Source: Amblyomma americanum
Taxonomy: Eukaryota; Arthropoda; Arachnida; Ixodida; Ixodidae
Assembly (NCBI RefSeq): GCF_052857255.1
Contig: NC_135500.1
Span: forward strand, 159,519,189 to 159,583,188
DNA: 64,000 bases
Reading direction: 5' to 3'
Both the position numbers and the translations under genes were made by a program. Positions within the stretch are counted from its first letter, which is position 1; the number at the start of each line of letters is the position of its first letter. Below the pieces are notes generated by a model that was given only the letters and a program-made list of their open reading frames with translations, did not search any database and was not told the origin of the DNA. This document shows positions 34,764 to 45,746 of this stretch, piece by piece.

Positions 34764-34978
34764 GGGAAAGTAAATGGCGCAGTATCTGCCTCATATATAT
34801 CGTTGGACACTTGAACCGCGCCGTAAGGGAAGGGATAAAGGAGGGAGTGAAAGAATAAAAGAAGAAAGAGGTGCCGTAGTGAAAGGCTCCGGAATAATAT
34901 CGACCACCTGGGAATCTTTAACGTGCACTGACATCGCAGACCACACGGGTGCCTTAGTGTTCCGATTTCTGCATTAGC
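34764..34978 (-). mobile_element. Antisense SINE, head lost
   Basis: It begins ggggaaagtaaatggcgcag on the plus strand, then tggacacttgaaccgcgccg, then the common block 'ctccggaataatatcgaccacctggg' in pieces, then tttaacgtgcactgacatcg. This is the reverse of the shared SINE core. The tRNA head, which should lie beyond about 34978, is missing, so the copy is 5'-truncated. It is the same family as the copy at 55880-56122. Confidence 0.7.
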
Positions 34979-37900
34979 ATTTCAGGGGCACTTTAACGCT
35001 AACCATTAGGGGGGTCCAACTTGATCCCTGATGCGTTTCACGAAGCGTGTTGGGAAGCGCTGTTCGTCCTGCTCGGAAGCGAATGTACACTGGCATATAT
35101 CTCGGGACAAAGGCATGTGGGGTTCCAGGAGCTAAATCTGCGACGTGCGTATTTACGATAAATCTACATCTATGTATTACTATTATGTTAGTGTTGTTTC
35201 CAAAGATGTTCCTAAGATATCGGCTTTGTACTTCAGTGTTCTTCTGGGTTACATAAGAGTCAGTCCCTTGGAAGACACTGTGGTACTAGAAGCGCATTAG
35301 AGGGCTATTTCTATGGCTGCAATATTATCAGTGTCTCGCAGAGCAGCTTTACCTTTTTTCTGAAGATATTGTTGCTATGTCTTTATTTTTGTTCAATGTC
35401 TCATGAACAAAGTATAACCCCGATATCTCCCTATTGAAGGAATGTCTCCCTACATGTCCCTATATATTCTCTCTTAAGATATTGGTGCTCTGTGTATAAA
35501 AAAGGAAGTCTCACTTTGCATACCTGCAGTCTAATAACCCACGTTGCATCACATACGTGGGAAAATAAACATTTGAACTTTTCTCCGCAGCATTGCAAGT
35601 GATCTGAAACTAGCGGTTTCTAAAACATAAAGCACTGCTAATTTGCCAGCACACTAAAAATTGGAAACAAAGAACAGCGAGACCAGAATCATTCATTTTG
35701 CGACTGCATGAGAGCAAATAAAATATTTAATGTTACAATTTAGGTGTAATGTAATAAGTTGAGCGTCCATTAGCGTAAACCATCTTTCTCGTCGAGGAGG
35801 AAACCATATAAGGTTTTTATCTTGACAAGATTCCGGATAAAGTAGACTGGGGAGTAATGAAAAAAGTGGGATTTCTGCACGTAAGAAACAGAACAAAATC
35901 TCGGTTAGGATCACTGTGTGAAGAGAGAAATATACCTTATTTGCGGAATAAACAGAGTTGATTAGTTCCTATTGAAACAGCTCCACAATACATAATTAGC
36001 GCTATTTACTCGAACATATTAAATGCTGCATGTCGTATGAAAGTTCTTAAAATCAGCGGAAAAAGATTAATAACGGAAGGCAACAACGACCCAGGGTGAA
36101 CAAACACACTGTCAGTTGGTCACTTTTAATATTTAAGATTCACATTTTTGAGCAAGCTTACTATCTTTCGCGTAATGTTGTGGAAAAGCCTTTACTGTTT
36201 ACTTGGCTGATTATCACTGACAGAGGAAAATCCTTCAATGTATTTACGTCTCCTCCCTGCTAAATAATATTTATTTCATACCTGTATTTCACACTCAAGG
36301 CCCAAACAGTGCGGGGTATACGAAAGAACACGAACAGGAAAGGAAGAAATTACTTAATAACAACCAAGGTGTAAAGTGGTGCAGTGGATTCGCATGCAGC
36401 ATTTAGGTCCACTAACAGCACTTTCGAGAATATTCTTTATTACGAATGCAGTTCTAAGACAATATTTATTTCATTAAAGAGCAGACATATGTTTTATTTA
36501 TAGATAAAAAAAGGCTTGTTCTTTAGCTATTCACTAGCAAATGCCCTCGGCTTCTGAAGTAATTCTTTTCCATACATAGGCCATAGATCTAGCAGAGACA
36601 AACACACGAGTCGAGCCATGGAAAAAAACCTAACGTGAACCGAAGCGTCAGTGAGGTCGGTCTGCACCCGACGCCCGTATTGCCTGGCAGAGGTAGCGAA
36701 TGCCCCCTAAGGAAATTAGCCAAGAAAGCTAGATCTTCTCGCTAAATCAAAACAAAAATAAGCAATATTGCAAACAGCGAAAAGGAAAAGTCTCTTCTGT
36801 TAAGCGGCTGTTTGATTTCTTTCCGGTTGGCTCTCTCTCTATTTGAGTCTGGAGCCTGGAGTGTCTGATGAAGAAGCTGCACTCTGGATATGTGCGCGCC
36901 GACATATAAAAAAAAAAGAGAAGCCCACTTTCACGTCACACGTTTATTTCCGGGAGTGCTGCGCAGCACATTATTATACATAGAAATACATTAATGTTTA
37001 AGCTGCGTCAGCTCGATACGCGGCTAACTGCCCCAGTGACTGACCATACTCGGAATTTTTTAGTTGGCTATGCAACCAGCCTCCACTTCGCACATTGAGT
37101 AATCAGCCATTCACAGTTATAAGGTAGTATATGGATTAAAGAAAACAGTTGGCAGTTATCAGTAGCCGTAAGACCGATTATACTGATGTCACCTCAGGAG
37201 TTCCTCATGAATCTTGACACTTGCTGTTATTAACATTCATATTGTTTAAGCTAATTTGAGCCCAAGGATTTAAAAAATGCTTGAAACCACAGGTGTGTGA
37301 AACCAATGACATATTGTTAGCTGTCATTTGCCGCTCCGCAAGGCATATTTATACTTTAAGGAATAGGCATCGTTAGCACTATTCCAACAGCGGCGTGAGC
37401 CGTTCACTTCGGGACCATTAGCCCGAAAGCTGCGTTTACTGGTCTTTCTTTTTGCCAAAGGCACCAGAGTTTGTTTTCGAATCTCTCCGATTTCTTACAC
37501 AAAATTTACGTTCCTTTTATTTAAATGTGAAAACCAATTCTCCTTATTAAATCTCGAGAAAACATTGCCATCATGTGCCAGTCCTTTGATTTTTGCATTC
37601 TATTGCAAAACATGGGTCTGTAAAAAATTCCTAATAGAAGTGTTTCCTTTTCGCGCTCCAGCTTTTACAAACAACGTATGTGGTTTCTAGTTTATATGAG
37701 AAACTAAGAAATTGCCAGCAGATAGTTCTGGTTTTTTTAGTTCACTGTTTCAGTTGAGCTCAAGACGCATCATTTTGAACTTTTTTAATAACTCTGCGCG
37801 GAATTCATGCTAATCGGCTCGCCATAATGTCTAATGACAGGTAACAATCTCTACATTAAATTTTATTTAAATAACGTTGAGAAAAAAAAGCAAAATTTGT

Positions 37901-38242
37901 AAAAAAAAGTGCGTTGTGCTGCGTATTCCGGAGAAAAGTTCACAGTCAGGTGTTCTAAAAAAAGTAAAAAGTAAAAAAGTGACCCAACTAACAGCCAGTT
38001 TGGCGGAAATTTCACTCAGCAAAATTTTTCGCAGTATTTCTGTTTTATTCGAGAGAAAATTTTGGAATTCAAGCTCTGCACCTTTGCTCATAGTTACCCC
38101 GTACTGTCACTTCAATACACAGCACAATTTCGGCGCTGTTTAAAATGCTATCCTCCTGCGCACTCAGGCGTTGAGCCGCCGTTCGTTCGCTTTGAGCATA
38201 GCCAGCATCATCGCTTTTCGCCTGTTTTGTGTGCAAAAGCAG
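34979..38242. other. Unassigned AT-rich stretch
   Basis: Short open frames only, with no recognised repeat or gene. Confidence 0.5.
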
Positions 38243-38590
38243 CGGTATGTGAGGATAGAATCAAGTTACTCGAGAAAGAATCCAGTCCGCGAATATGATC
38301 GCCCCAGCGGCCGTCGTCTCATCTTCGCTCTGCGGGAGCCAAAGCATTTCGCCGGGCTTGCGAGTTTTATAATGTATTCTTCTGCACAACACAGCACTTC
38401 CATCCCGAGCGCGCTGTCCCGTGATAAGGTATGAAATGGTCTGCGTCTTGGAAGCGGGACGCCAGAGACTTCAACGCCTGCTTTGCCGATGCCATGATTG
38501 CTGCTAATTTAGGACGAAAGCCGTTATCGGCTGACCGCCCCGTGGCTAACGTCCCCTCATTCCTCATCACTGTTATCGCTGGAGTCACAT
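38243..38590. other. Region open on both strands with splice-like edges
   Basis: Plus strand: 62 codons, phase 0-0, between gtgcaaaagcag and gtatga (38243-38428). Minus strand: 73 codons ending in taa at 38367, after 'ttgtttatatgatag' (exon 38367-38590). Both peptides look protein-like. At most one is real, so neither is called as a gene. Confidence 0.3.
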
Positions 38591-38664
38591 CTATCATATA
38601 AACAAAAGTGTTTCTAGTATAAAGGCACGTGCACAAACACCGGCTTTCTTCCTATCGCCCAGGA

Positions 38665-38905
38665 ATCGCCGCGGTGGCTTAGCGGTTACGGCTATCGTCT
38701 GCTAACCCAAAGTACGCGGGTTCAATCATGGCAGTGGTTGTCGCATTTCGAGGGTGCCGAAATGCTAGAGGCCCGTGTACAGTGCGATATCAGTGCACTT
38801 TAAAGAACCCCAAGTGGTCGAAATTTCTGGAGCCCCTCACTACGATATCCCTCATAGCCTGAGTACCTTTGGAACGTCATACCCTCCAAAATCGCAACCA
38901 CAACC
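38665..38905 (+). mobile_element. tRNA-derived SINE, near full length
   Basis: The head cgccgcggtggcttagcggtt carries an A box, and the B box gggttcaatcatgg is lightly mutated. The body runs in standard order: ctagaggcccgtgtacagtg, gcactttaaagaacccc, gtggtcgaaatttctggagc, ctcatagcctgag. It ends near ccaaaatcgcaaccac. Same orientation as the 62.39-kb copy. Confidence 0.8.
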
Positions 38906-40644
38906 AATCACCCAGAATTATGGAACCACCCACTTCGAGCCACCTGAAACACAATCCCAGTGGCCATTTCGCAGTTAATAAAGCGTCCTTTGCAGTGAGA
39001 CAACGCTACGAAGCAAGGACGAGGAAAGCGCAGCTTTTCTTGCAATTTAAGGTTTTGTGAACGCTCACAAAACCATGAGCATGAACGCTCACAATGAAAA
39101 TTCGGAAAGATGGTATATCGAATCATGTTATTCTTCTATTTCATCCTCCATAATTACTGGAGCGACCTTCGAATCTAACCCGCGGCTGAAGCTGATGAAC
39201 AGATAAAAATTGTTTATTATCAATTTCACAGAACACTAGAACATAATTTGTTGCGCTGGTAGCATCAGTGGATGATTAATATGATTTTGTTTTGGATGAG
39301 GACTTCTTTGTGATTAAAGTTACTAATATTACAGAACTCGATAGCCTGGCGAAATGCGTCGGTGCCTGCAGAGGGATTAATAGAAAAAAGCGAAAGAAAA
39401 GAGTAGTGTTGCTGAGACACGGCCCTCGTGAGCGGTCATATTCCCGGTTCTGGATGCCCTTTCGAGTCACTTGATTCCATCCTCGTATGTCACTGCTCTT
39501 GCAAACACAGCACGCGGGAAGCAATGATGTCGACTCTACTTAAAGCGGGCGAGCAGTGCCACGGCTATGTTATGCAGTGTAGTTACAGTGCAGGGCAACA
39601 TTGACCTGTTGTGCCGCTTTCGAATTCAATGTATTTTTCTCGACTAAAACAAAAAAAAATGCTGCGATAATTTTTCTGAGCGAAGTTTCAATAAAAGGGG
39701 TTGTCATTTGCTTTGTAATTTACAGTTTTTTCTAGGAAAAACTAAGTATGAAATTTGCGGGCGAATACGCACCACAACGCACTTTCTTAGAACTTTGGGA
39801 CCTTTCTTTTTAACGTTATTCAGTTCATTTTTAGGGTGAACATATTTATCCATAGTAATTATTATAGAGAGCCGATTAAAACTTTCATGCTGTTCGAGAA
39901 TACCGAATAGATTTTTTTTAAATTGCACAAATCATGCATCTTGGGCTAAAAACGAATTAAGAAACAAAAACTTTGTAGCGGCAATTTTATGATACATGAA
40001 CAAAATACAAATCATATGCCTTGATTATAAATTTATATGAACACAGAAAGGAAACAAATATATTCCATTGTATTTTAAAGAAAACGTTGTGTACAACAGT
40101 TTGAAAAATTCAAAGCGCTCTCACATGGCAGAAATTTTTTGCCCTTAGATATACTTATTAAGACAAATTGTTTGCACAGTACAAAAAAAAAAGAACCAAA
40201 TATTTCTTAAAATCGTGGATGGTCGAGCAGAGACTCAGGTGTATTTAGCATTGAATGACCTTAATTCAAACCGCGTTACACAGCACTAAAATACGCAAGC
40301 GCAAGAGCGCAATCACGTTTTTGTGTTCGCATTTCCCGAGATTTTATTAAATGCAGCAAAGAAGGACTACGTATGAGGTACGTTGCTGCAAAAACCTGGA
40401 TCGGTTCTTCTCAACCCACTATACAACTTAACGAAACTAACTTCATCAAGAAGTCAGTAAAATATATTTTGCATAGTCTATTCAGCTAAATAATATTAAG
40501 CAGTATTTTAAGAACATTCTCAGGCGCGCCACATGAGACAAAAAAAAATATTGTTGTTTTCTCCTAGCTGTAGTGCACCACTTTCTTTCTCCTTTGCTCG
40601 TACAACGTGAAACACCATTCATATCGACGACATAATAACCAACA
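38906..40644. other. Unassigned AT-rich stretch
   Basis: Nothing recognised. Confidence 0.5.
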
Positions 40645-41125
40645 TAATTTATGAAACTAGAGTATTTGCAGACGAGCGCGTAGTTTACACGATGAGAGTA
40701 AGTAGCCGTAGTACAGAAATCCTGTAGGAAGATTTAGACCGCCTAACCACATATTGCCTGTATAGGGAGCTACTATTGAACTCTAACAAGTATTATCATG
40801 CCCCAATGGCTGAAAAAGGCAAGGTTCCTTTGTTCGCTTACAATTAAAAAAAATTTCATTTGAGAAAACGTGCCAAATTAAGCACTAAGGTGTTGCTATC
40901 AGTAGAAGTCTTATTCAGTAACTTTACTACGGTCACCAGTAAATTAACTGAAGTTCTTTACTTTATAGCCCTCCTACTTCGTAGCGCTCTCCACAATTCA
41001 AAACTGGCAGCATATCAGGCATTACGAAGGTCGCACTTGGAAGACGCTTGTGTCGTATGGAGCCCACTTGAAGCCTATCATATATTAAGAGAAGCTAGAG
41101 TAAAAGCGGTAAAAATAGGGTGAAG
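40645..41125 (+). pseudogene. LINE reverse-transcriptase remnant, FADD changed to FADE
   Basis: The plus-strand translation matches the second half of a CR1/Jockey-type reverse transcriptase. V-F-A-D-E lies at 40662-40676. Then follow L-D-R-L-T-T-Y-C-L near 40737 and a later block A-Y-Q-A-L-R-R-S-H-L-E-D-A near 41011, with V-V-W-S-P after it. The second catalytic aspartate of the FADD box is glutamate (gag at 40674). There is a tag stop near 40722 and a frame change between the two blocks. It is truncated at both ends. The enzyme would normally copy LINE RNA at a DNA nick; this copy cannot. Confidence 0.75.
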
Positions 41126-41921
41126 TCGGCGCGCTCAGCATATTTTGCTTTGACGAAAATTGACATGTATAGATGTATTCACTCCAAACTACCTTTAAGA
41201 GGCACCATAAAACAAAATTCGCGCATTTAACTACGAATAAAATGGTATAATTTTTTTTACGTAAACAATGCTCGAAAGGAATATGCTAGCAGCGCATGTG
41301 GCGCGTAGCAACAGTAACACTTTAGTCTGTTCGCTAAAGGACGTATGAATCTATTAATCTTCTTGTCCATCAGTCCTCTTCATGATATTACTCTCTAGTT
41401 CTCTATGCATATGTTCCTGGAAAGTATTGCTTAAATTGTACAATATCTCCTTATCTATCGGTTGCGGATGCGCGTTCGTTTACTCTAAAGCTTTAGCGCT
41501 GTGAAAAAATAAAAAATAAGGTTGGCACCTTCGCTAGTGGCAAGCTTTTTAGAACAACAACCCATCCGAAAACATGGTGGAAGTGCATTATTCTCTAGGT
41601 GATATATCGAATGGTCCACTCAACGCTAGTTCCATAAATGCAAGAATTTTACTCAAGATATGCATTTGATTTTGAATAAGAAGGTCAGGCTTTTTGACAT
41701 GAAAAATAACTCGATATATCCGGCGTTCATATAGCAGGCCGAAACTATACACGTATATACAGCCATTTCTGCAGCCATTGATTTGAAAGCGATAGCACGA
41801 TCATGGGCCGCACTAAAACGACTGCAGTAGAAGTTAATTAAAGGCTTACAAGGAGCGGTAGCGATGAGTTACCTTCGATAATTGCAACGCTACATTGGTA
41901 GCTAATTCGAACTTAGTTGCG

Positions 41922-41947
41922 GAGATCGCGAGGTATCTCGCGATCTC
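41922..41947. repeat. Perfect 11-bp hairpin, 4-nt loop
   Basis: gagatcgcgag and its exact complement flank gtat. The function is unknown. Confidence 0.9.
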
Positions 41948-43488
41948 TAGCAAAAAGCAAGATATCGTTCGCGTGCTGACTGGAACCGTCAATGAGCCAG
42001 AGTCCCAGATGGGGCATCTGACTGGCGCACTAATTGCGACGCCAAGCGACTACGCAGTTGTTGTTATTGTTGTTTTCTGAGGGCATCTATGTGTGACAAA
42101 AAGAGGCAACTGGCCCTATGTGGGAGAAATGCGCAGTGCCCATGAGGGCTGCTCTTAATGAGACCGTTGAGAACGCCCTTATCTGCACGCATGAAACGAG
42201 TTAACCAGCCTGTCGGCAGAGTCATCTGCGCTCGCGAGTAATGCATCACGTGGCCGGTAGCGAATCGCGGACTTCACTTAAACATGATGTAAATAGCACT
42301 GAGAGATTAGCTTTCCTTTCCCTTCATTGAAACAAACTCATGATTGTGTTGCCTCTCTTTCTTGCCCGCTAATTGTTTTCACCGAGTTCTCTTCCGGCTC
42401 CAGTTTTCTCCGTGCCCAAGGGAGGCCCGGTATATTATAAATTGCAAAGTTTTATATTTATCTGGTGGTAATAGAGAAGCAAGCAGCAATGCACAGCTTG
42501 TATTCGTAGATATCTTTCATTACTAAGAAACCTGTGCAGTTAGAAAATCATGCCAAGAACCGCAACAACAGGGATGTACGTTTTGTTGCCATTTTGCTTA
42601 GTGCATACATTAAACTGAGCAGAATTCCTGTGTGGAATGAACACAGAACAGCTAGTACACAACATTTCTTGTGGATATACAAAGCCGTTATTCCCACAAC
42701 CAGTGAACAGGCGACAATTCATTCCTATAACATTTGTCCTCTCCATAACGCTCATAAGTTATTTGCTTCTAGCAGAAGGAATAATCTATTTATTATTATA
42801 GGCGCGGTGGCTGTACGTTCCAATATAAAATATTATGCGAAAAGTTGCTAGTATGTAAGCGTTCAATGAGAACATGTGTTAGGCGTGCACTGACGTGGGA
42901 TTTGGAGGCCATAGGCCTTCGCAGCCCCTTGATGAAAGCTGAAAACCTGCCTGAGCAATATTCGTCGCGGAGTAACGCGACCCATTTCAATAGTGTGCAG
43001 TCTGGCTTTGTCGAAGATTTCATGAATGTGAACACTTTCAATCTCTGTGTCCAAAAAACACATTTGCTGCTCAATGCATGGGGAAGAAATCCCACTTCCT
43101 TGATGCTGCGTTGGTTGGAGAAGGAGACTGCCAGAATGTAGAGACTGCCGATGAAAAGCAAGTTCGTTGTTTGCATTTCATCACTGCACTTCGTCACTTG
43201 CCATGAAAGACAAAAAGGCTGCTCGGAAGGATCACGCAAAGTCTCGAAACTGCCTTGGCCTGGAGCGTCAACGTTCGCGAGCCGCGCTCATGAGTAGTGG
43301 TCACGGCATGCTGTCAAGTGCTACGAGCGGTGTTGACAGCGCAGCGTGTTTTTGACGAAGTTCACTGACTGCGATTCACTTTGAATGTCCCTGGGCACAG
43401 CGGCTACCAGTACAGAAGAAATGTATTATGCAAAACCAAGGCACTGAAAGGTGATACCGCGGTGACTATGAGAGGAAATTCGTTGCAT

Positions 43489-43501
43489 GGGGGGGGGGGG
43501 G
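43489..43501. repeat. Poly(G) tract, 13 G
   Basis: Thirteen consecutive G on the plus strand. Confidence 0.9.
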
Positions 43502-44811
43502 AGAATTTGGTGCTGTGCTGCGTGAGCTGAAGTCCACGCTTATTTTATTTAGTGTTTGAGTGACTTCGTAAAACGCAACTGAAGGAATTAAGTGATTAGC
43601 AAAAAATACTTGAAGGTAATAAAGACCCGCCGCTTGTGGCATTTTGTGGAAAGTATTTTACGAAAAAATCCGTTTTTTTACACGCATGGCGATATTTTAC
43701 GCTTCTCTTCTTGGTTGAACTTTTCATTTTTAGATCACAGAGGCCGCACACCATTCTTTACTAAAAGACAACTTTTAAACTTTGTTCTTGAACAAATCAC
43801 TGTTGAAGTCGTCGCAGCAGGTGGTGGTTGATCCACCTCCTAGTCATCGTCTTTATAAGATTCTGGCAGTCGGGGAATGCTCGTACTTCACGTACAAATG
43901 CTTCCTGTGTTCGGCTCGAATCATAACCAGCTGTGAATCAACGGCACTGCTCTGGAGAGCTGCATGCAGCACCACCAATGATAGCGCCGATTAACTCGTG
44001 GCTACCGGCGCTGCCGGCTTGCTTTCGATGCGGTCAATGGACTGTTGGCTGAGGCGCTTTATATGATCTTGGTGATTGTTTTTTCTGAGTTTTTAAGGCC
44101 ATTGAGTGTTGTTGTGACCGTTTTCTGCCACCGATATTGTTTCAAGGTCGACACCTTTTTAAACATTTTGATCAGCAAAGACCTCCCGACGAAGCACCTA
44201 TCCCAACGAAATAAGCAAGCATGCGACGTTGCACTTAACAGATTGAACAGAATAACTAAATTCTCTTGCTAATGCGCGTGATTTGTGGTCTCAATCGATT
44301 CATCCACGTTATGTTTACCTGAGAAAACAGCGACAGCGGGAACTAGGTTGAAAGGATACAAACTTTTTCTTTTTATTTTCTTTTTCTAGCCCGTTATATA
44401 GTTACCTCGTAAATTCGTCATGCAATTTCACTTCATGTGTTGCATTTGAGTTGGCCACTCGCAACTATTGACAATGCCGCGAATGTCGGAGGCAGGGAAG
44501 AGCAGCTGCTAGCAGGACTGTCATCATGATGCTACTTCAGCTGCTTGGAAATAGTATCCCTCGTTAATAAGCCCGAGCGGGCGTCTCGAACCAGCGGGGA
44601 GGCAGTGTGAGGAATTCTGCGGAAGCAAGCCCTCTGCGGTAAAGCAATAAGCAAAGAACCCCAATAGCTTTCTGGAGATATGCACTAGCTTTAACATTCA
44701 GCGCGTTACCGCCTACCGCGAGACACAAGAATATCAATTGTTGCGACAAGGCAAGGCGCTACATCTATACGCTGCATTTTCTATCTTAGCATTTTCTATT
44801 TTTCCCTAACG

Positions 44812-45746
44812 CAGACCGCCGGGAGAAAGCTGAAGCTGCGCTTCGCTCCCGTAACCAGCGGACTAACGAAAGCGTCCGCATGTATGTAGAGTACATGACG
44901 CGCCTCTTCAAGCGTGCTGACCCATCCATGGCGGAGGAGACGAAGCTTCGCCACCCCATGCGCGGGGTCAAGCAGGAACTTTTCGCCGGTCTTGTGCGCA
45001 GTCTACCTCGTACTGTTGCTGAATTCCTCACGGAAGCGACTACCATGGAGACGACGCTCCTGCAACGAGCCCGGCAATACAATCGGGATGTAAACACGCT
45101 TGGGCCCGCTGTTTCTTCGATGCCGCTAGGGAGTGATGCGGCCGTTTTACGGGACCTAATCAGGTCGATCGTCAGGGAGGAATTACAAGCCCTCCAGCTG
45201 CCTCCCAGCGCGCCGTCTGTTACATCGCTGTCTGAAGTCGTCCGGGACGAGGTGCGCCTAGCAGCACAGCAGCAACAACTGCCTGAGATCCCAAGACAGA
45301 CTGAGGTCAGACAAACCTATGCATCTGTCCTCTGCCGGGCCCCAACGCCAGGCTACGACGTGAATACCGCGACTCACGCAGCGAAGCAGTCTGGTCTTTC
45401 CCGTGTGCCTGCTCGACCAGCTTATCAGCGGCCACGGAAGTGTGAAGTGTGGCGTGCACCGGACCGGCGGTCCCTTTGCTACCACTGTGGTGAGGCGGGA
45501 CATCTTTACAGGGCCTGCCCGTACCGCCGAGTGCGTCTGCGTGGTTTCGCGCCCGACGACCCTTGCCCCCGGAATGGCGAACGACCATTCGAAATTGAAG
45601 CTCATCTGTCGGCCCGTCAGAGGCCTGGGACATACGGTCGCTACGATCCTAGGTCGTCATCTCCGCTGCGTTACCGTTCCCCAAGCCCTCGCCGAGACGC
45701 CGGCTACCCTGAGCGGCGTTCTCCCAGTCCACGCCGGGAAAACTAA
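44812..45746 (+). pseudogene. gag, N-terminus missing
   Basis: It encodes the capsid/nucleocapsid polyprotein that packages element RNA. The frame is open from 44789, the first atg is at 44880, and from there it runs 288 codons. The first 75 or so residues match the end of a retrotransposon gag domain (M-Y-V-E-Y-M-T-R-L-F-K-R). A CCHC zinc knuckle occupies residues 200-213 (C, C, H, C at 200, 203, 208, 213). The tail is Arg/Ser/Pro-rich with two R-S-P-S-P-R-R motifs. The atg at 44880 is internal to the domain, so the true start lies in the lost 5' part. Gag is otherwise unbroken. Confidence 0.85.

Larger units (their letters stand above)
41126..44811. other. Unassigned stretch
   Basis: It includes a segment at 42796-43239 where the minus strand is open for 147 codons and the plus strand for 98, but no family is recognised. 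A perfect hairpin lies at 41922-41947 and a poly(G) tract at 43489-43501. Confidence 0.45.

Noticed and set aside
42796..43239. 147-codon minus-strand frame, with a 98-codon plus frame over it
   Set aside because: No domain, no splice context and both strands open. Probably base composition or an unknown repeat.
45258..45633. Long minus-strand frames inside gag (and others inside pol)
   Set aside because: Shadows of the gypsy coding strand.
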